Below are positions 9,901 through 17,560 of a stretch of 64,000 bases of DNA, piece by piece. The translations under genes were made by a program, and so were the position numbers. The stretch comes from Sphingobacterium spiritivorum (lineage in GTDB: Bacteria > Bacteroidota > Bacteroidia > Sphingobacteriales > Sphingobacteriaceae): assembly GCF_016725325.1 (NCBI RefSeq), contig NZ_CP068083.1, positions 558,001 through 622,000 on the forward strand, given 5' to 3'. Under the pieces are notes generated by a model. That model was not told the origin of the DNA, did not search any database, and was given only the letters and a program-made list of their open reading frames with translations. Within the stretch, counting starts at the first letter, position 1, and each line of letters begins with the position of its first letter.

Positions 9901-10169
9901 CCGACATAACTAAATGTTAAGGATTTGTCTGAGGGTTTCACAGCAATACTAAAATTACCTTTCCCATCGGAAAACGTTTGTTTCTGAGATTCTACCACGC
10001 TCACAGACACACCCGCCAAAGGTTTCCCGTCCTGATCCAGGACTGTTCCCTGTACCTGCCGGGTCTGACTACTGGCCGTGTGTGATGAAAAAATCAACAG
10101 AATCATTAATGTAAGGATACGCCACACAGGACTGTCCTTCCACCTACTAAGCTCATTCATGTTGTTCAT
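6972..10169 (-). CDS. SusC/RagA-family TonB-linked outer-membrane transporter
   Basis: The 1065-aa protein has a signal sequence (~1-35), an N-terminal carboxypeptidase-regulatory-like domain (QVQGTVLDQDGKPLAGVSVS, ~40-115), a TonB-box region, then the plug with MDEVVVIGYGTAQRKDLTGS and the SusC hallmark DASATAIYGARGANGVIIVTTKRG (split here only for description). A long beta-barrel ends in an aromatic residue (LNTTF). Length is normal for SusC. It precedes susD by 23 bp. A 122-bp gap holding a perfect inverted repeat separates it from the oxidoreductase gene upstream, so it may have its own promoter. It imports oligosaccharides using TonB energy; substrate unknown. Confidence 0.95.
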   Translation of the reverse strand: MNNMNELSRWKDSPVWRILTLMILLIFSSHTASSQTRQVQGTVLDQDGKPLAGVSVSVVESQKQTFSDGKGNFSIAVKPSDKSLTFSYVGYEGKIVALGDRTQLQVSLAVSTSQMDEVVVIGYGTAQRKDLTGSVGSVKIEDLQKAPVKTFDEALAGRVAGVQVSSAEGQPGSGIDITIRGNNSITQSNFPLFVIDGFPFESAGDQSINPINTIDPGDIESIDVLKDASATAIYGARGANGVIIVTTKRGKVGKPVLTFNTYYGLQENNKRLQSLNPYEFVRLQNEIDSVRTRTLYFQDGRNLDYYRTVKGINWEDEITRIAPMQNHYFNMSGGTEKTKYSTTLSYTGQDGVLINSGFKRILGKMVLDQQVNDKLKVGLNAGYSYIKTFGTPTSASGYVNETNMLFSVWSFRPLSIDPTLDLINEPVDPEVEQGNNNTFNPILTARNELRENYGGSLNTNAYLEYEINKYLKLRLAGGYNQGQREYDVFNGRFSRSGFISNFAVSGSKSIFMSSGWQNANTLTYARRLNKNHYFDLMVGFSAESGKSRLFNGSAILLPNESLGLNGLGEGIPNAVGAGSSEWALASFMGRLNYKLLDRFIFTTTLRVDGSSRFLGDNIWGYFPSAAAAWQMDKEEWLKSVPAISTSKLRVSWGVTGNNAVSNFAAYPAMAAVNTDAGNFYNNFPGYTFGGGYSNGLANISIGNPNLKWESTSQIDIGYNLGLFKDKLTVEVDVYDKKTSNLLLNADMSPNTGYYRSIKNIGKVGNRGLEVTLSYSPIVKKDFSWNTSFNIAFNRNKVLSLAENQNYLLTSQGWGDDWKNIPGYVAKIGEPIGMFYGYIYEGVYKYDDFNKVGDNYVLKDNVTSNNASGTSVQPGDIKYRDLNGDYIINEADKTVIGNPNPVHIGGFSNNFSYKGFDLNVFLQWSYGNDILNANRIVFESAYKYGYNQWATYADRWSPENPDSDIPGVAAIKGNASKAYSTRVVEDGSFLRLKTVALGYNFKREFLQGIKLKTLRIYASAQNLVTWTKYSGYDPEVSVRRSALTPGFDFSAYPRARTITVGLNTTF

Positions 10170-10215
10170 AGCATTATTTAGGTTGTTTATAAAATGTTGG
10201 TTACTCGGTTTGTTC

Positions 10216-10241
10216 TATAGCTCCTTCGAAGACGAGCTATA
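10216..10241. promoter_or_regulatory. Inverted repeat upstream of susC
   Basis: TATAGCTC and GAGCTATA form a perfect 8-bp dyad around a 10-nt centre. It lies 47-72 bp upstream of the susC start and 51 bp after the oxidoreductase stop. There is no T-tract on either side, so an operator or mRNA stem is likelier than an intrinsic terminator. Function is inferred. Confidence 0.4.
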
Positions 10242-10291
10242 TTGTTTTCATAAGATATATTCTCTTTAATTGATTGGGTTGACTGTATTTA

Positions 10292-12121
10292 TTATTTCAG
10301 CCGACCCTGAAAATCTATATTTTGCGCAAAAGGGTTCAGGTACTGATCGATAAGCACCGCCGCCTCAGCGCGTGTCAGATACTTGTTGCCGCTGTATGCG
10401 TTTATAATTTCTTCTTTGCCTTTTTTCGGATCAATGCTATGAATCAATGTAGCCAAAAAATCAATTTCCAGATCTTTACCGGAAGCCTGTACGTCCCGTA
10501 GCTGTGGATAATAGGTTCTTAATCCTTCAGTGAGATCATATTCACTGATACGGTGTTCAGGATAAAACCAGGTCTGGTTGGCCCACTTATAAGCGATTCC
10601 TTTTCCCTTAAGTATGCCGGTTGCACCAATGCGTTGTACTGCTTCGAAATAGCGATCCTGTGGTTTGACATCTATAAAAGGCATCAGATAAGCGTCATTT
10701 TCAAGCAACGTTTGCTGCACAGTTCTTACCTGTAGATGCTGAGGACTACGGCCTTCTTTTACAGCCAGAGCCGCCAGTGCACCGGCTGCCTGACCGATAC
10801 CCAATACTACCGGTTGAAGACGTGTCGCTCCTGCTACGATATTACTCACACTGATGCTCTTTTCTGCAACAATAAAATTATCTACACCTGCCGGAATAAG
10901 AGCTCCAAGAGGCACATTGTAAGAAGGCACTTTGATTTTCACAAAATCAATTTTTGGAGCATCCGGGTTTTTCAGGTGATGATGATCTATGGTATAGTCC
11001 CCTACAATACCTCCTGCTCTGTATAAGGGTACATCCTGTTCATATGGCTTTTGAACATAAGGCAACGTCAACGCCGCAATCCCCGTTACTCTTCTGGATT
11101 CCCGATGGTAAGGAATAAAAGGCAGTTTATCTGCTGTATCAAACTCGTCATCCGCAAGTCCCAGATGTTTAAATCCAAGTACAGTCTGCAGGTGGTAGAT
11201 AAAACGCAAGGTATGATCTTTGGCCTCCTGCAATGCTTTCTTACGTTCTTCCGGTGATTTCTCGATTATATTCAGATAAATATCATTGCCATCCTTTGGC
11301 CAGTTGATCATATATTTCCCGTTCGGAAGTTTTCCGTACGTGATCATTTGTGAACAGTCAATCTTAGGCGTATTATCATGCGATGCCGGATCGGCTACAT
11401 CACAGGCATGCTCGAACACCTTTGGATCATATCCCTTTGGTTTCCTGATCGTCTTATCTGCTCCGGGACCGTAATCTTTCAACACCGCTACATAAGTCAG
11501 ATCCTGAATAATATCATTTGCTTTTTCGGGAGCATATTCCTCTTTTGTATCCTGACGGCTATCCATACCAATCTTATAGGATGCTCCCACTGCCGGCAGC
11601 AGATCTCCAAGCTCCGTTGCATCGATTACAATTCTGGCCGACACCTGTATTTTCTTCCCTTTCTTATCTACCTCGACCTCCCAGCCCTGTGCCGTTTTAG
11701 TTATTTTCTTCCATTGTGAAGAATACCAGACTTCCACGTTTTTTTCTGCGGCAATCATGGTTTTCAGAATTTTATTTCCGACGGAAGGTTCAAAGAGCGT
11801 ATTACTTACCCATCCCGTCTCTACAGCGGCAGGGCCTCCATAATACTTATATAAATGACTTCTGAATTCGCCCCACAGCCCCGCCGGCATCTGATGATTG
11901 CCATCTATAGCAGAAACCCCGGCAGCCGTAAGCATTCCACCCAGCCATTGTGTTTCTTCAATGACCAGTGTCTTCACCCCGAGACGGGAGGCTTGTATAG
12001 CTGCCGTGGTACCACTGGCTCCCCCACCGACGATAAGTACATCGACACGGACAGGAGAAGCACCCTCAGCATGAATTAAACAGGTAAAGAATAAGGTGAT
12101 GAATACTAGGTAGATTTTCAT
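10292..12121 (-). CDS. Secreted FAD-dependent oxidoreductase (FAD_oxidored family)
   Basis: About 609 aa from the ATG at 12121. An upstream ATG at 12148 is possible, but 12121 gives a clean signal peptide (MKIYLVF to IHAEG). A Rossmann FAD motif VLIVGGGASGTTAA follows at once, and IVIDATELGDLLPAVGA and GQAAGALAALAV are typical of the FAD_oxidored family found in PULs and sometimes labelled xanthan lyase. The last ~60 residues contain YLTRAEAAVLIDQYL, resembling an S-layer-homology motif. It heads the SusCD genes and is divergent from the ROK regulator. Probably a periplasmic or surface sugar oxidoreductase; substrate and electron acceptor unknown. Confidence 0.85.
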   Translation of the reverse strand: MKIYLVFITLFFTCLIHAEGASPVRVDVLIVGGGASGTTAAIQASRLGVKTLVIEETQWLGGMLTAAGVSAIDGNHQMPAGLWGEFRSHLYKYYGGPAAVETGWVSNTLFEPSVGNKILKTMIAAEKNVEVWYSSQWKKITKTAQGWEVEVDKKGKKIQVSARIVIDATELGDLLPAVGASYKIGMDSRQDTKEEYAPEKANDIIQDLTYVAVLKDYGPGADKTIRKPKGYDPKVFEHACDVADPASHDNTPKIDCSQMITYGKLPNGKYMINWPKDGNDIYLNIIEKSPEERKKALQEAKDHTLRFIYHLQTVLGFKHLGLADDEFDTADKLPFIPYHRESRRVTGIAALTLPYVQKPYEQDVPLYRAGGIVGDYTIDHHHLKNPDAPKIDFVKIKVPSYNVPLGALIPAGVDNFIVAEKSISVSNIVAGATRLQPVVLGIGQAAGALAALAVKEGRSPQHLQVRTVQQTLLENDAYLMPFIDVKPQDRYFEAVQRIGATGILKGKGIAYKWANQTWFYPEHRISEYDLTEGLRTYYPQLRDVQASGKDLEIDFLATLIHSIDPKKGKEEIINAYSGNKYLTRAEAAVLIDQYLNPFAQNIDFQGRLK

Positions 12122-12276
12122 TTTATCATAATATGGTTTACAGACCACTAATATATAATATATTTAAAATAAACACAACAATTATTAATTTTTTTTATTA
12201 ACTAACTACCATTTAAAAGCATTTAGTATTTATCAATATATTTCATACATTTGATTTTAAAAAAAATCATATAACA
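12122..12276. promoter_or_regulatory. Divergent promoter region, oxidoreductase / ROK regulator
   Basis: A very AT-rich 155-bp spacer separates the divergent genes. On the plus strand TACATTTG (12246-12253) fits the Bacteroidota -7 box TAnnTTTG, with a TTTA element about 20 nt upstream, 24 bp before the ROK gene. The decamer AACTACCATT at 12204-12213 recurs upstream of the esterase gene at 16469-16478. It is a candidate shared regulator site, possibly for the ROK protein. Promoter box seen; binding inferred. Confidence 0.5.
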
Positions 12277-13518
12277 ATGACATTCCTTGAAGAGCTTAAT
12301 GGCGATAATTTTTCGGGTGTTGCCTACAAAAACATACAGTTAAAGAAAAATATCATTTCATTCTTTTGTGCGCACAACAGCGCCACAATCGCTGATCTGT
12401 GCAAGGAATTAAACCTAAGCGTCCCTAAAGTCACTAACCTGATTAACGAACTGATTCAGGAAGAACTGGTACAGGATCTGGGGAAAATCAATACGAATGG
12501 CGGAAGAAGACCCAACTTATACGGGCTGATCGCTGACTCCGTATTCTTTTTAGGAGTAGATGTCAAACAGAACCATATTAATATCGGGATTACGAATCTG
12601 CAAAATGAACTGGTCTATATAAAAGAACACCTTCCGTTTACGCTGAGCAACAGCACAGCTTCTCTGGAAGAATTAATACAACTGATCCACAGTTCACTAA
12701 AAACATTCAATATTCCTAAGGAAAAGATTCTGGGCATGGGCATTAACCTTTCGGGCCGGATCAATTACTCCACAGGCTACAGTTACAGTTTTTTCCATTT
12801 TCATGAAGAACCTCTATCCAAAATTCTGGAGAATGAACTGGGAATTAAGACATTTCTGGAGAATGACTCCCGGGCTATGGCTTATGGTGAATTCAACTCT
12901 GAAGCTATCAAAACGGAGAAAAATGTGATTTTTCTTAATCTGGACTATGGTCTCGGGATGGGTGTGATGATCAACAGTTCATTATACTATGGTAAATCCG
13001 GATTTGCAGGTGAATTTGGTCACATTCCTATTTTTAATAATGAGATCATATGTAACTGTGGTAAAAAAGGATGCCTGGAAACGGAAGCTTCAGGATGGGC
13101 CCTGACACGCTTATTTCAGGAAAAACTACAGGAAGGTTCTTCATCTATTATCCTCTCCCATCCGGTCAAAACTTCACCAAAAACAATCGCAGATATCAAA
13201 TTAAAAGATATCATTGCTGCTGCAAAAGCGGATGATGTACTTGCAATAGAACTGATCGCTGAAGTAGGTGAAAAAATAGGAAGAGCAATCGCTTTGCTGA
13301 TCAATGTATTTAATCCTGAGCTGGTGATCCTGGGAGGGATATTATCGGAAACCGGAGAATATATCACTTTACCGATTAAGAGTGCGATCAATAAATTTTC
13401 ACTGAGCCTGGTCAATAACGACACAAAGATTATTTCGGCAGTTCTGGGCGAAAAAGCCGGAGTATTAGGAGCCTGTTTTCTGGTCAGAAACAGACTCCTG
13501 AACAAGGATTATCAATAA
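12277..13518 (+). CDS. ROK-family transcriptional regulator (NagC/Mlc-like)
   Basis: The 413-aa protein has an N-terminal winged helix (residues ~15-80; TIADLCKELNLSVPKVTNLI is the recognition region) followed by a ROK fold. The ROK zinc site is intact: His249 and the CNCGKKGCLE motif with Cys259, Cys261 and Cys266. The substrate-side motif ENDSRAMAYGE keeps Asp197, but the usual N-terminal ATP-binding DxGxT is replaced by DVKQN. It is therefore more likely a sugar-sensing repressor than a kinase. It is the only plus-strand gene in the locus, divergent from the oxidoreductase. Its last 7 bp overlap the 3' end of the convergent lipoprotein gene. Likely local regulator of the flanking uptake genes. 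Confidence 0.9.
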   Translation: MTFLEELNGDNFSGVAYKNIQLKKNIISFFCAHNSATIADLCKELNLSVPKVTNLINELIQEELVQDLGKINTNGGRRPNLYGLIADSVFFLGVDVKQNHINIGITNLQNELVYIKEHLPFTLSNSTASLEELIQLIHSSLKTFNIPKEKILGMGINLSGRINYSTGYSYSFFHFHEEPLSKILENELGIKTFLENDSRAMAYGEFNSEAIKTEKNVIFLNLDYGLGMGVMINSSLYYGKSGFAGEFGHIPIFNNEIICNCGKKGCLETEASGWALTRLFQEKLQEGSSSIILSHPVKTSPKTIADIKLKDIIAAAKADDVLAIELIAEVGEKIGRAIALLINVFNPELVILGGILSETGEYITLPIKSAINKFSLSLVNNDTKIISAVLGEKAGVLGACFLVRNRLLNKDYQ

Positions 13519-14393
13519 ACCGCACCGCTTATTGAAATCTCTTCTCCACCCTTTGCAGTCCATTCTTTAGCAGATACAATATCAAAGTATTCTGCTTTAG
13601 GACAAGCCATTTCAGTGTAACGTTCTTCATGAAAAGGAACTGATAATAATGCTCCTTTTTCATAACGGATCAGATTGGTGTAAGACCATCTGGAGCCTTT
13701 TACTTTTGTTGTGGTAGCCTGTGCAGGTTTTCCCTCATTAGACATCTGATCAATTGCATTTACACGCTTAAACTCGCCTTTGCGGCCAAAGGCATATCCA
13801 GCACATTCAAAGTCATATTCAAACTTTTTACCGGCTCCTTCCACGACAAAGCGAAGCAATCCGTCCCGTATCAATACAACGGACATATGCACTTCTTCAC
13901 CGGGATACCAGTAATAGTCTTTGATAGCAGAGGCATTGACGAATACAGCTGCCTGCTCCGTACCATGACCGGTACGACGCATAAAAGGACGGAAAGCTTT
14001 ACGCTCTTCGCTAACCACTCCCCGTTCATCTTTTATCACCTCCCAGCTCAGACCAATATCTGTTTCCTGTCCATCCATACAGCCACCAAGATAGACAGAT
14101 GGATTATCCAGATATTGCAGCGACTTCTTAGGATTGATGCGGGTTTTATCAAATTCTATCTGAGGCAGGAGTACCTTTCCTTCTATACCTACCCAATTAT
14201 CTTCACTGGAGACTAATTTCCTGTAATAAGCACCTTCAAAACAGGCTTTTGCCTGTTCCGGCCTGATCTCCCCTTTAAAAAACCGTACCTCAGAAGACGT
14301 AATACCTGCATTTTCTAACGGCTTTACATTTTTTTTGACGGATCCACAGCCTGCTAACAAAATTCCGATTCCGGTTATAACATATTTATACAT
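13512..14393 (-). CDS. Unknown lipoprotein
   Basis: The 293-aa protein has a lipoprotein signal (LLAGCGS, Cys16). The rest is rich in predicted beta strands and aromatic residues and has no motif I recognise. Notable pieces are YLGGCMDGQETDIGLSWEV and a VNASAIKDYYWYPGEEVHM stretch, which suggest a lectin-like beta sandwich, but this is weak inference. It sits 17 bp after the secreted-protein gene at 14411, in the esterase operon, and its stop region overlaps the ROK stop convergently. No function assigned. Confidence 0.75.
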   Translation of the reverse strand: MYKYVITGIGILLAGCGSVKKNVKPLENAGITSSEVRFFKGEIRPEQAKACFEGAYYRKLVSSEDNWVGIEGKVLLPQIEFDKTRINPKKSLQYLDNPSVYLGGCMDGQETDIGLSWEVIKDERGVVSEERKAFRPFMRRTGHGTEQAAVFVNASAIKDYYWYPGEEVHMSVVLIRDGLLRFVVEGAGKKFEYDFECAGYAFGRKGEFKRVNAIDQMSNEGKPAQATTTKVKGSRWSYTNLIRYEKGALLSVPFHEERYTEMACPKAEYFDIVSAKEWTAKGGEEISISGAVY

Positions 14394-14410
14394 AACTATC
14401 CGCTTAAGAA

Positions 14411-15592
14411 TTAATTAAGATCTATCGGCACAAAAACAAGTGGTGTCGGCAGACAGGATGCTCCCGGAGGAGAATATGTCAATTTAAGCAACTGCTCTTT
14501 ACCAATCTGCTCCGGTTTAAAGATCTGAATCAGCACAGCTTCCGGACTTCCTTTCGTATTGAGACGCTCAGCAGGTAACTGCACTACGCCTCCTTTATAT
14601 ACGCCATCACTCACGACTACACTGGCAGCCATAGCGCTACACCATTGATTGTCTGATCTGGAATTCCAGGTCAGCAGAGCCAGTCCCTTACCATCAGTAC
14701 TTTTCCATTTGAGTTCAATATTATACATCACACCGTAATTGCCGGCTAATGTAGATACAGTATTACTTTCTCCTTCTATACCTTTTACCCAGGCATCATC
14801 TTTACCATCTGCCACCACGAGCTGTGTGACACCTTTATCTGTTTCCAGCACTGCTTCATTAAATACTTTATAATTGCTTACCCCAAATAATCCTCTTCCT
14901 GCATTTTTCTTATTGGTCGGAATTACTGAACCTATTGTTTCATAAGCCTTTGGGCCACTTGTCCCCGGAGCAGTCTGTAATACGGCTACTTCGCCCGGTT
15001 CATCGATCAGAAATTCATATATGCCATGTACCAGTTCATCATACTTGACTACGTTGCGCTCCAGCACTTCATCGACAGCGACGGTCTGTCCCGGTTTTAT
15101 AATACGTTCTTTTACCAGCCCCTGTGAATTGAAGTAGTCGTATAATCCTTCCTTACCAACTTTGAAATAGTTTGTACTCGGTTTTTGTGAAGAATATTTA
15201 AGCATTTTCAGGCGCATATTACCTTTACCGGTATTCTTGATGACAGCCGTTATCTTTCGGTCTGTTTTTGGTTCTTTGACACCGTTTACATTATAGACAT
15301 ACAGCCGCACTGTGCCGGGTTCTACTTTTTCCTTCAGCGCAATCCCCTCCGGAATGCGAATATATTCCGGATCGTCCGAAATCATATATTGCGGTCCCGG
15401 CCAGATCACTTTATCGTAATTCATTTTATCAAAACTCTCCGTCAGAAAGTTTTCCAGTCTGACAATTTCCCCTTGCCTGGTATTTTTCAATTGCGCTGCA
15501 ATATGCTGGGGCACCTGCTGTGCATATAGAGCAGATGCACAAAGCAATCCCAATGCTACCGAGAGCCCCCTTTTCTTCAGTGTAGTATTCAT
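14411..15592 (-). CDS. Unknown secreted protein
   Basis: The 393-aa protein has a signal peptide (residues ~1-25, cut after LYA). A predicted beta-rich body falls into two halves. The first (~60-215) includes the Ig-like stretch TAVIKNTGKGNMRLKML. The second (~230-393) includes LALLTWNSRSDNQW and TYSPPGASCLPTPLVFVP. No catalytic motif is recognised. It lies 1 bp downstream of the esterase gene and 17 bp upstream of the lipoprotein gene, so the three form one operon. Possibly a carbohydrate-binding or bacterial structural protein acting with the esterase; function not assigned. Confidence 0.75.
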   Translation of the reverse strand: MNTTLKKRGLSVALGLLCASALYAQQVPQHIAAQLKNTRQGEIVRLENFLTESFDKMNYDKVIWPGPQYMISDDPEYIRIPEGIALKEKVEPGTVRLYVYNVNGVKEPKTDRKITAVIKNTGKGNMRLKMLKYSSQKPSTNYFKVGKEGLYDYFNSQGLVKERIIKPGQTVAVDEVLERNVVKYDELVHGIYEFLIDEPGEVAVLQTAPGTSGPKAYETIGSVIPTNKKNAGRGLFGVSNYKVFNEAVLETDKGVTQLVVADGKDDAWVKGIEGESNTVSTLAGNYGVMYNIELKWKSTDGKGLALLTWNSRSDNQWCSAMAASVVVSDGVYKGGVVQLPAERLNTKGSPEAVLIQIFKPEQIGKEQLLKLTYSPPGASCLPTPLVFVPIDLN

Positions 15593-15593
15593 G

Positions 15594-16394
15594 TTATAAT
15601 TTGGTTTTTAGTAAGGTGTTGAAATATTCAAAGTGTACCGGCAGACTCTCTGACCAATACGTACCGGTATGTGCTCCGGGCCGGGCGATATAGGTAGCTT
15701 TGATCTTCCACTGATCACAGCTGTCCCTCAGACTTTTGTTTGCTTTGTACAGGTAATCTTCAGTACCACAATCGAAAATGAAGGTTTTGGAAAGCCCTTT
15801 TAATCGCTTTATGTTCGTGACCACAGAATACCGGTCGAAGTTTTCATTTGTATCGCTATATTCACCCAGATGTTCTGCTATCGTTGTTTTTTTAAACCCG
15901 GAGTGCCTCAGATTAACGACCCCGGAGCTGCTTCCGGCACTTAAAAAGGAAGCCGGATAGTTTACAAACAACCACAATGCTCCGTGTCCTCCCATACTGG
16001 CTCCGGTGACAAAAGAAGCATCCGCACGACCTCCGAAATGTGTATTGATATACGGCATAAGTTCCCGGATAAAGAAATCTTCGTATTGCAGACCTGATTT
16101 CAACGGTGAATTCATAAACCAACTGCTTTTCAGTCCATCCGGACATACAATCAGGAATCCATAGGTATCAGACAGTCGTTGCAGATCCAATATCCTGGAA
16201 AATGTACGATAGTTAGCTCCATGACTATGCAGCAGATAAACAACAGGATATTGTTTCTTCTTCGAGTATCCTTCAGGTTTATATATATACACCGAATCTA
16301 TAGTCTGCAGACTTTGAGAAGTAATCAACACAGTCTCTTGCGCAAAACATAGTCGGGATGACAAAAACAAAAGAAGAAAGAAGTAAATTTTCAC
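15594..16394 (-). CDS. Secreted esterase, alpha/beta hydrolase (esterase D/feruloyl-esterase type)
   Basis: The 266-aa protein has a signal peptide (1-18, CFAQ). PF00756-type features are YPVVYLLHSHGANYRTF, the nucleophile elbow GASMGGHG, the acid region DCGTEDYLY and the catalytic-His region PGAHTGTYW. Such enzymes cleave acyl or aryl esters from polysaccharides or act on S-formylglutathione; the signal peptide favours the former. It is the first gene of a three-gene operon upstream of the SusCD locus. A TATATTTG box (16416-16423, minus) lies 22 bp before its start. Confidence 0.87.
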   Translation of the reverse strand: MKIYFFLLLFLSSRLCFAQETVLITSQSLQTIDSVYIYKPEGYSKKKQYPVVYLLHSHGANYRTFSRILDLQRLSDTYGFLIVCPDGLKSSWFMNSPLKSGLQYEDFFIRELMPYINTHFGGRADASFVTGASMGGHGALWLFVNYPASFLSAGSSSGVVNLRHSGFKKTTIAEHLGEYSDTNENFDRYSVVTNIKRLKGLSKTFIFDCGTEDYLYKANKSLRDSCDQWKIKATYIARPGAHTGTYWSESLPVHFEYFNTLLKTKL

Positions 16395-16415
16395 AGGCTT
16401 ATCATTTCAAGAACT

Positions 16416-16423
16416 CAAATATA
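16416..16423 (-). promoter_or_regulatory. Promoter -7 box of the esterase operon
   Basis: Read on the minus strand this is TATATTTG, a full match to TAnnTTTG, 22 bp before the esterase start. Just upstream are the dyad AATAAAT/ATTTATT (16437-16457) and the decamer AACTACCATT (16469-16478) shared with the oxidoreductase promoter region. No clear -33 box is visible. Confidence 0.45.
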
Positions 16424-16603
16424 AAATAAATTTTAATAAATAATAATCATTTATTAAAAAAAATTAATAACTACCATTATGAAATACTGACCTTAATCCA
16501 TTTAGCCTACACCTGAAAGGAATATCTTATCTTTACACTTTTTAATGTACAGGGTGTAGTAACTGACCATACTGCTGCAACATCCGGAAAGGAATAATAA
16601 ACT

Positions 16604-17053
16604 ATGAATATACAGCAGGCAACACCTGAAGATTATAAGACAATCATGCAGATATGGGAATCTGCAGTAAGGGCTACACATGATTTTCTAAAGGAAGAGG
16701 ATTTTTTATTTTTCAAAGAAGCTATTCCCAGAGATTATCTGCCGCAACTTACGACCTATATCCTGTATAATCAGGAACGGGCAATGGGTTATATAGCAGT
16801 GGCAGAGCAGCACCTTGAAATGCTGTTTGTACATGCGGACTCCCGGGGTAAAGGATATGGCAAGATTTTGTTGAACTATGCTGTTGAGCAGTTGGGGGTT
16901 CGCTATGTAGACGTAAATGAACAGAATGAACAGGCTGTAGGATTTTACTTCAAAATGGGATTTGAACAGACCGGAAGATCGGCTCAAGACGGTTCCGGGA
17001 AACCTTACCCTATATTGCATTTACAGCTCCAACCAAAAGAAGCAGCCCGATAA
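16604..17053 (+). CDS. GNAT-family N-acetyltransferase
   Basis: The 149-aa GNAT protein has an acetyl-CoA loop of the form R-G-x-G-x-G/A in DSRGKGYGKILL (residues ~86-97), followed by VDVNEQNEQAVGFYFKMGFE, typical of the YjaB/RimI-like group. It stands alone on the plus strand, between the esterase operon and a convergent DUF1398 gene. A strong hairpin terminator overlaps its stop codon. The substrate is unknown. Confidence 0.88.
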   Translation: MNIQQATPEDYKTIMQIWESAVRATHDFLKEEDFLFFKEAIPRDYLPQLTTYILYNQERAMGYIAVAEQHLEMLFVHADSRGKGYGKILLNYAVEQLGVRYVDVNEQNEQAVGFYFKMGFEQTGRSAQDGSGKPYPILHLQLQPKEAAR

Positions 17054-17064
17054 GGCTGCTTCTT
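17037..17064 (+). terminator. Hairpin terminator overlapping the GNAT stop codon
   Basis: AAGAAGCAGCC (17037-17047) and GGCTGCTTCTT (17054-17064) form an 11-bp perfect stem. The GNAT stop codon TAA (17051-17053) lies in the loop. It sits between convergent genes and may terminate both, though the T-run is short. Confidence 0.6.
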
Positions 17065-17089
17065 AAGCTATTTACTAATTATCCCCCGA

Positions 17090-17479
17090 TTATTGCGGAA
17101 TATTTTCAATGAGAAGCTCATTTCCAGCTTTGTCATAATAGGCACAGGTCATCCGATCCATATCAATAATCCATTTTTCCACTCCCGACCGTGCACAATC
17201 TCTGCAGAAGGTCAGGTAATCGGTAAGACCTTGCTGATGATCTTTAAGATCTTTTCTAAACTGTACGATATCACTCTGTCCTGCCACGTCCATTCGGTCA
17301 TACTTTGCTGGAGCCGATGTAGTATATCCTTCCGCGCCAAAATAATCTATACGTCCGTCTGCTACATAAGCATCGTAGCCCAACACACCAAGTGCTTTAA
17401 TTTCGCGCATATAGGCTGGAAAATCCGCTCCGGATTTCACTTTGGCATGTGCCTGTCTGATTTGTTCTATTGTAAACAT
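17090..17479 (-). CDS. DUF1398 family protein
   Basis: The 129-aa cytosolic protein resembles DUF1398: it starts FTIEQIRQAHAKVKSGADFP, with LGVLGYDAYVADGRIDYFG in the centre and a C-terminal VEKWIIDMDRMTCAYYD. The family is sometimes labelled phage envelope protein, without functional proof. It has no signal peptide and no operon partners. Function unknown. Confidence 0.82.
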   Translation of the reverse strand: MFTIEQIRQAHAKVKSGADFPAYMREIKALGVLGYDAYVADGRIDYFGAEGYTTSAPAKYDRMDVAGQSDIVQFRKDLKDHQQGLTDYLTFCRDCARSGVEKWIIDMDRMTCAYYDKAGNELLIENIPQ

Positions 17480-17560
17480 CGATGTCGGATTTTTTAATAC
17501 TTAAATATAGTAGAATTACTTCTTAACTACAGACTTTACGCAATATTCCACAAAGAGAGA

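Noticed and set aside
17090..17479. Prophage remnant
   Set aside because: DUF1398 is sometimes named phage envelope protein, but no other phage gene is near.
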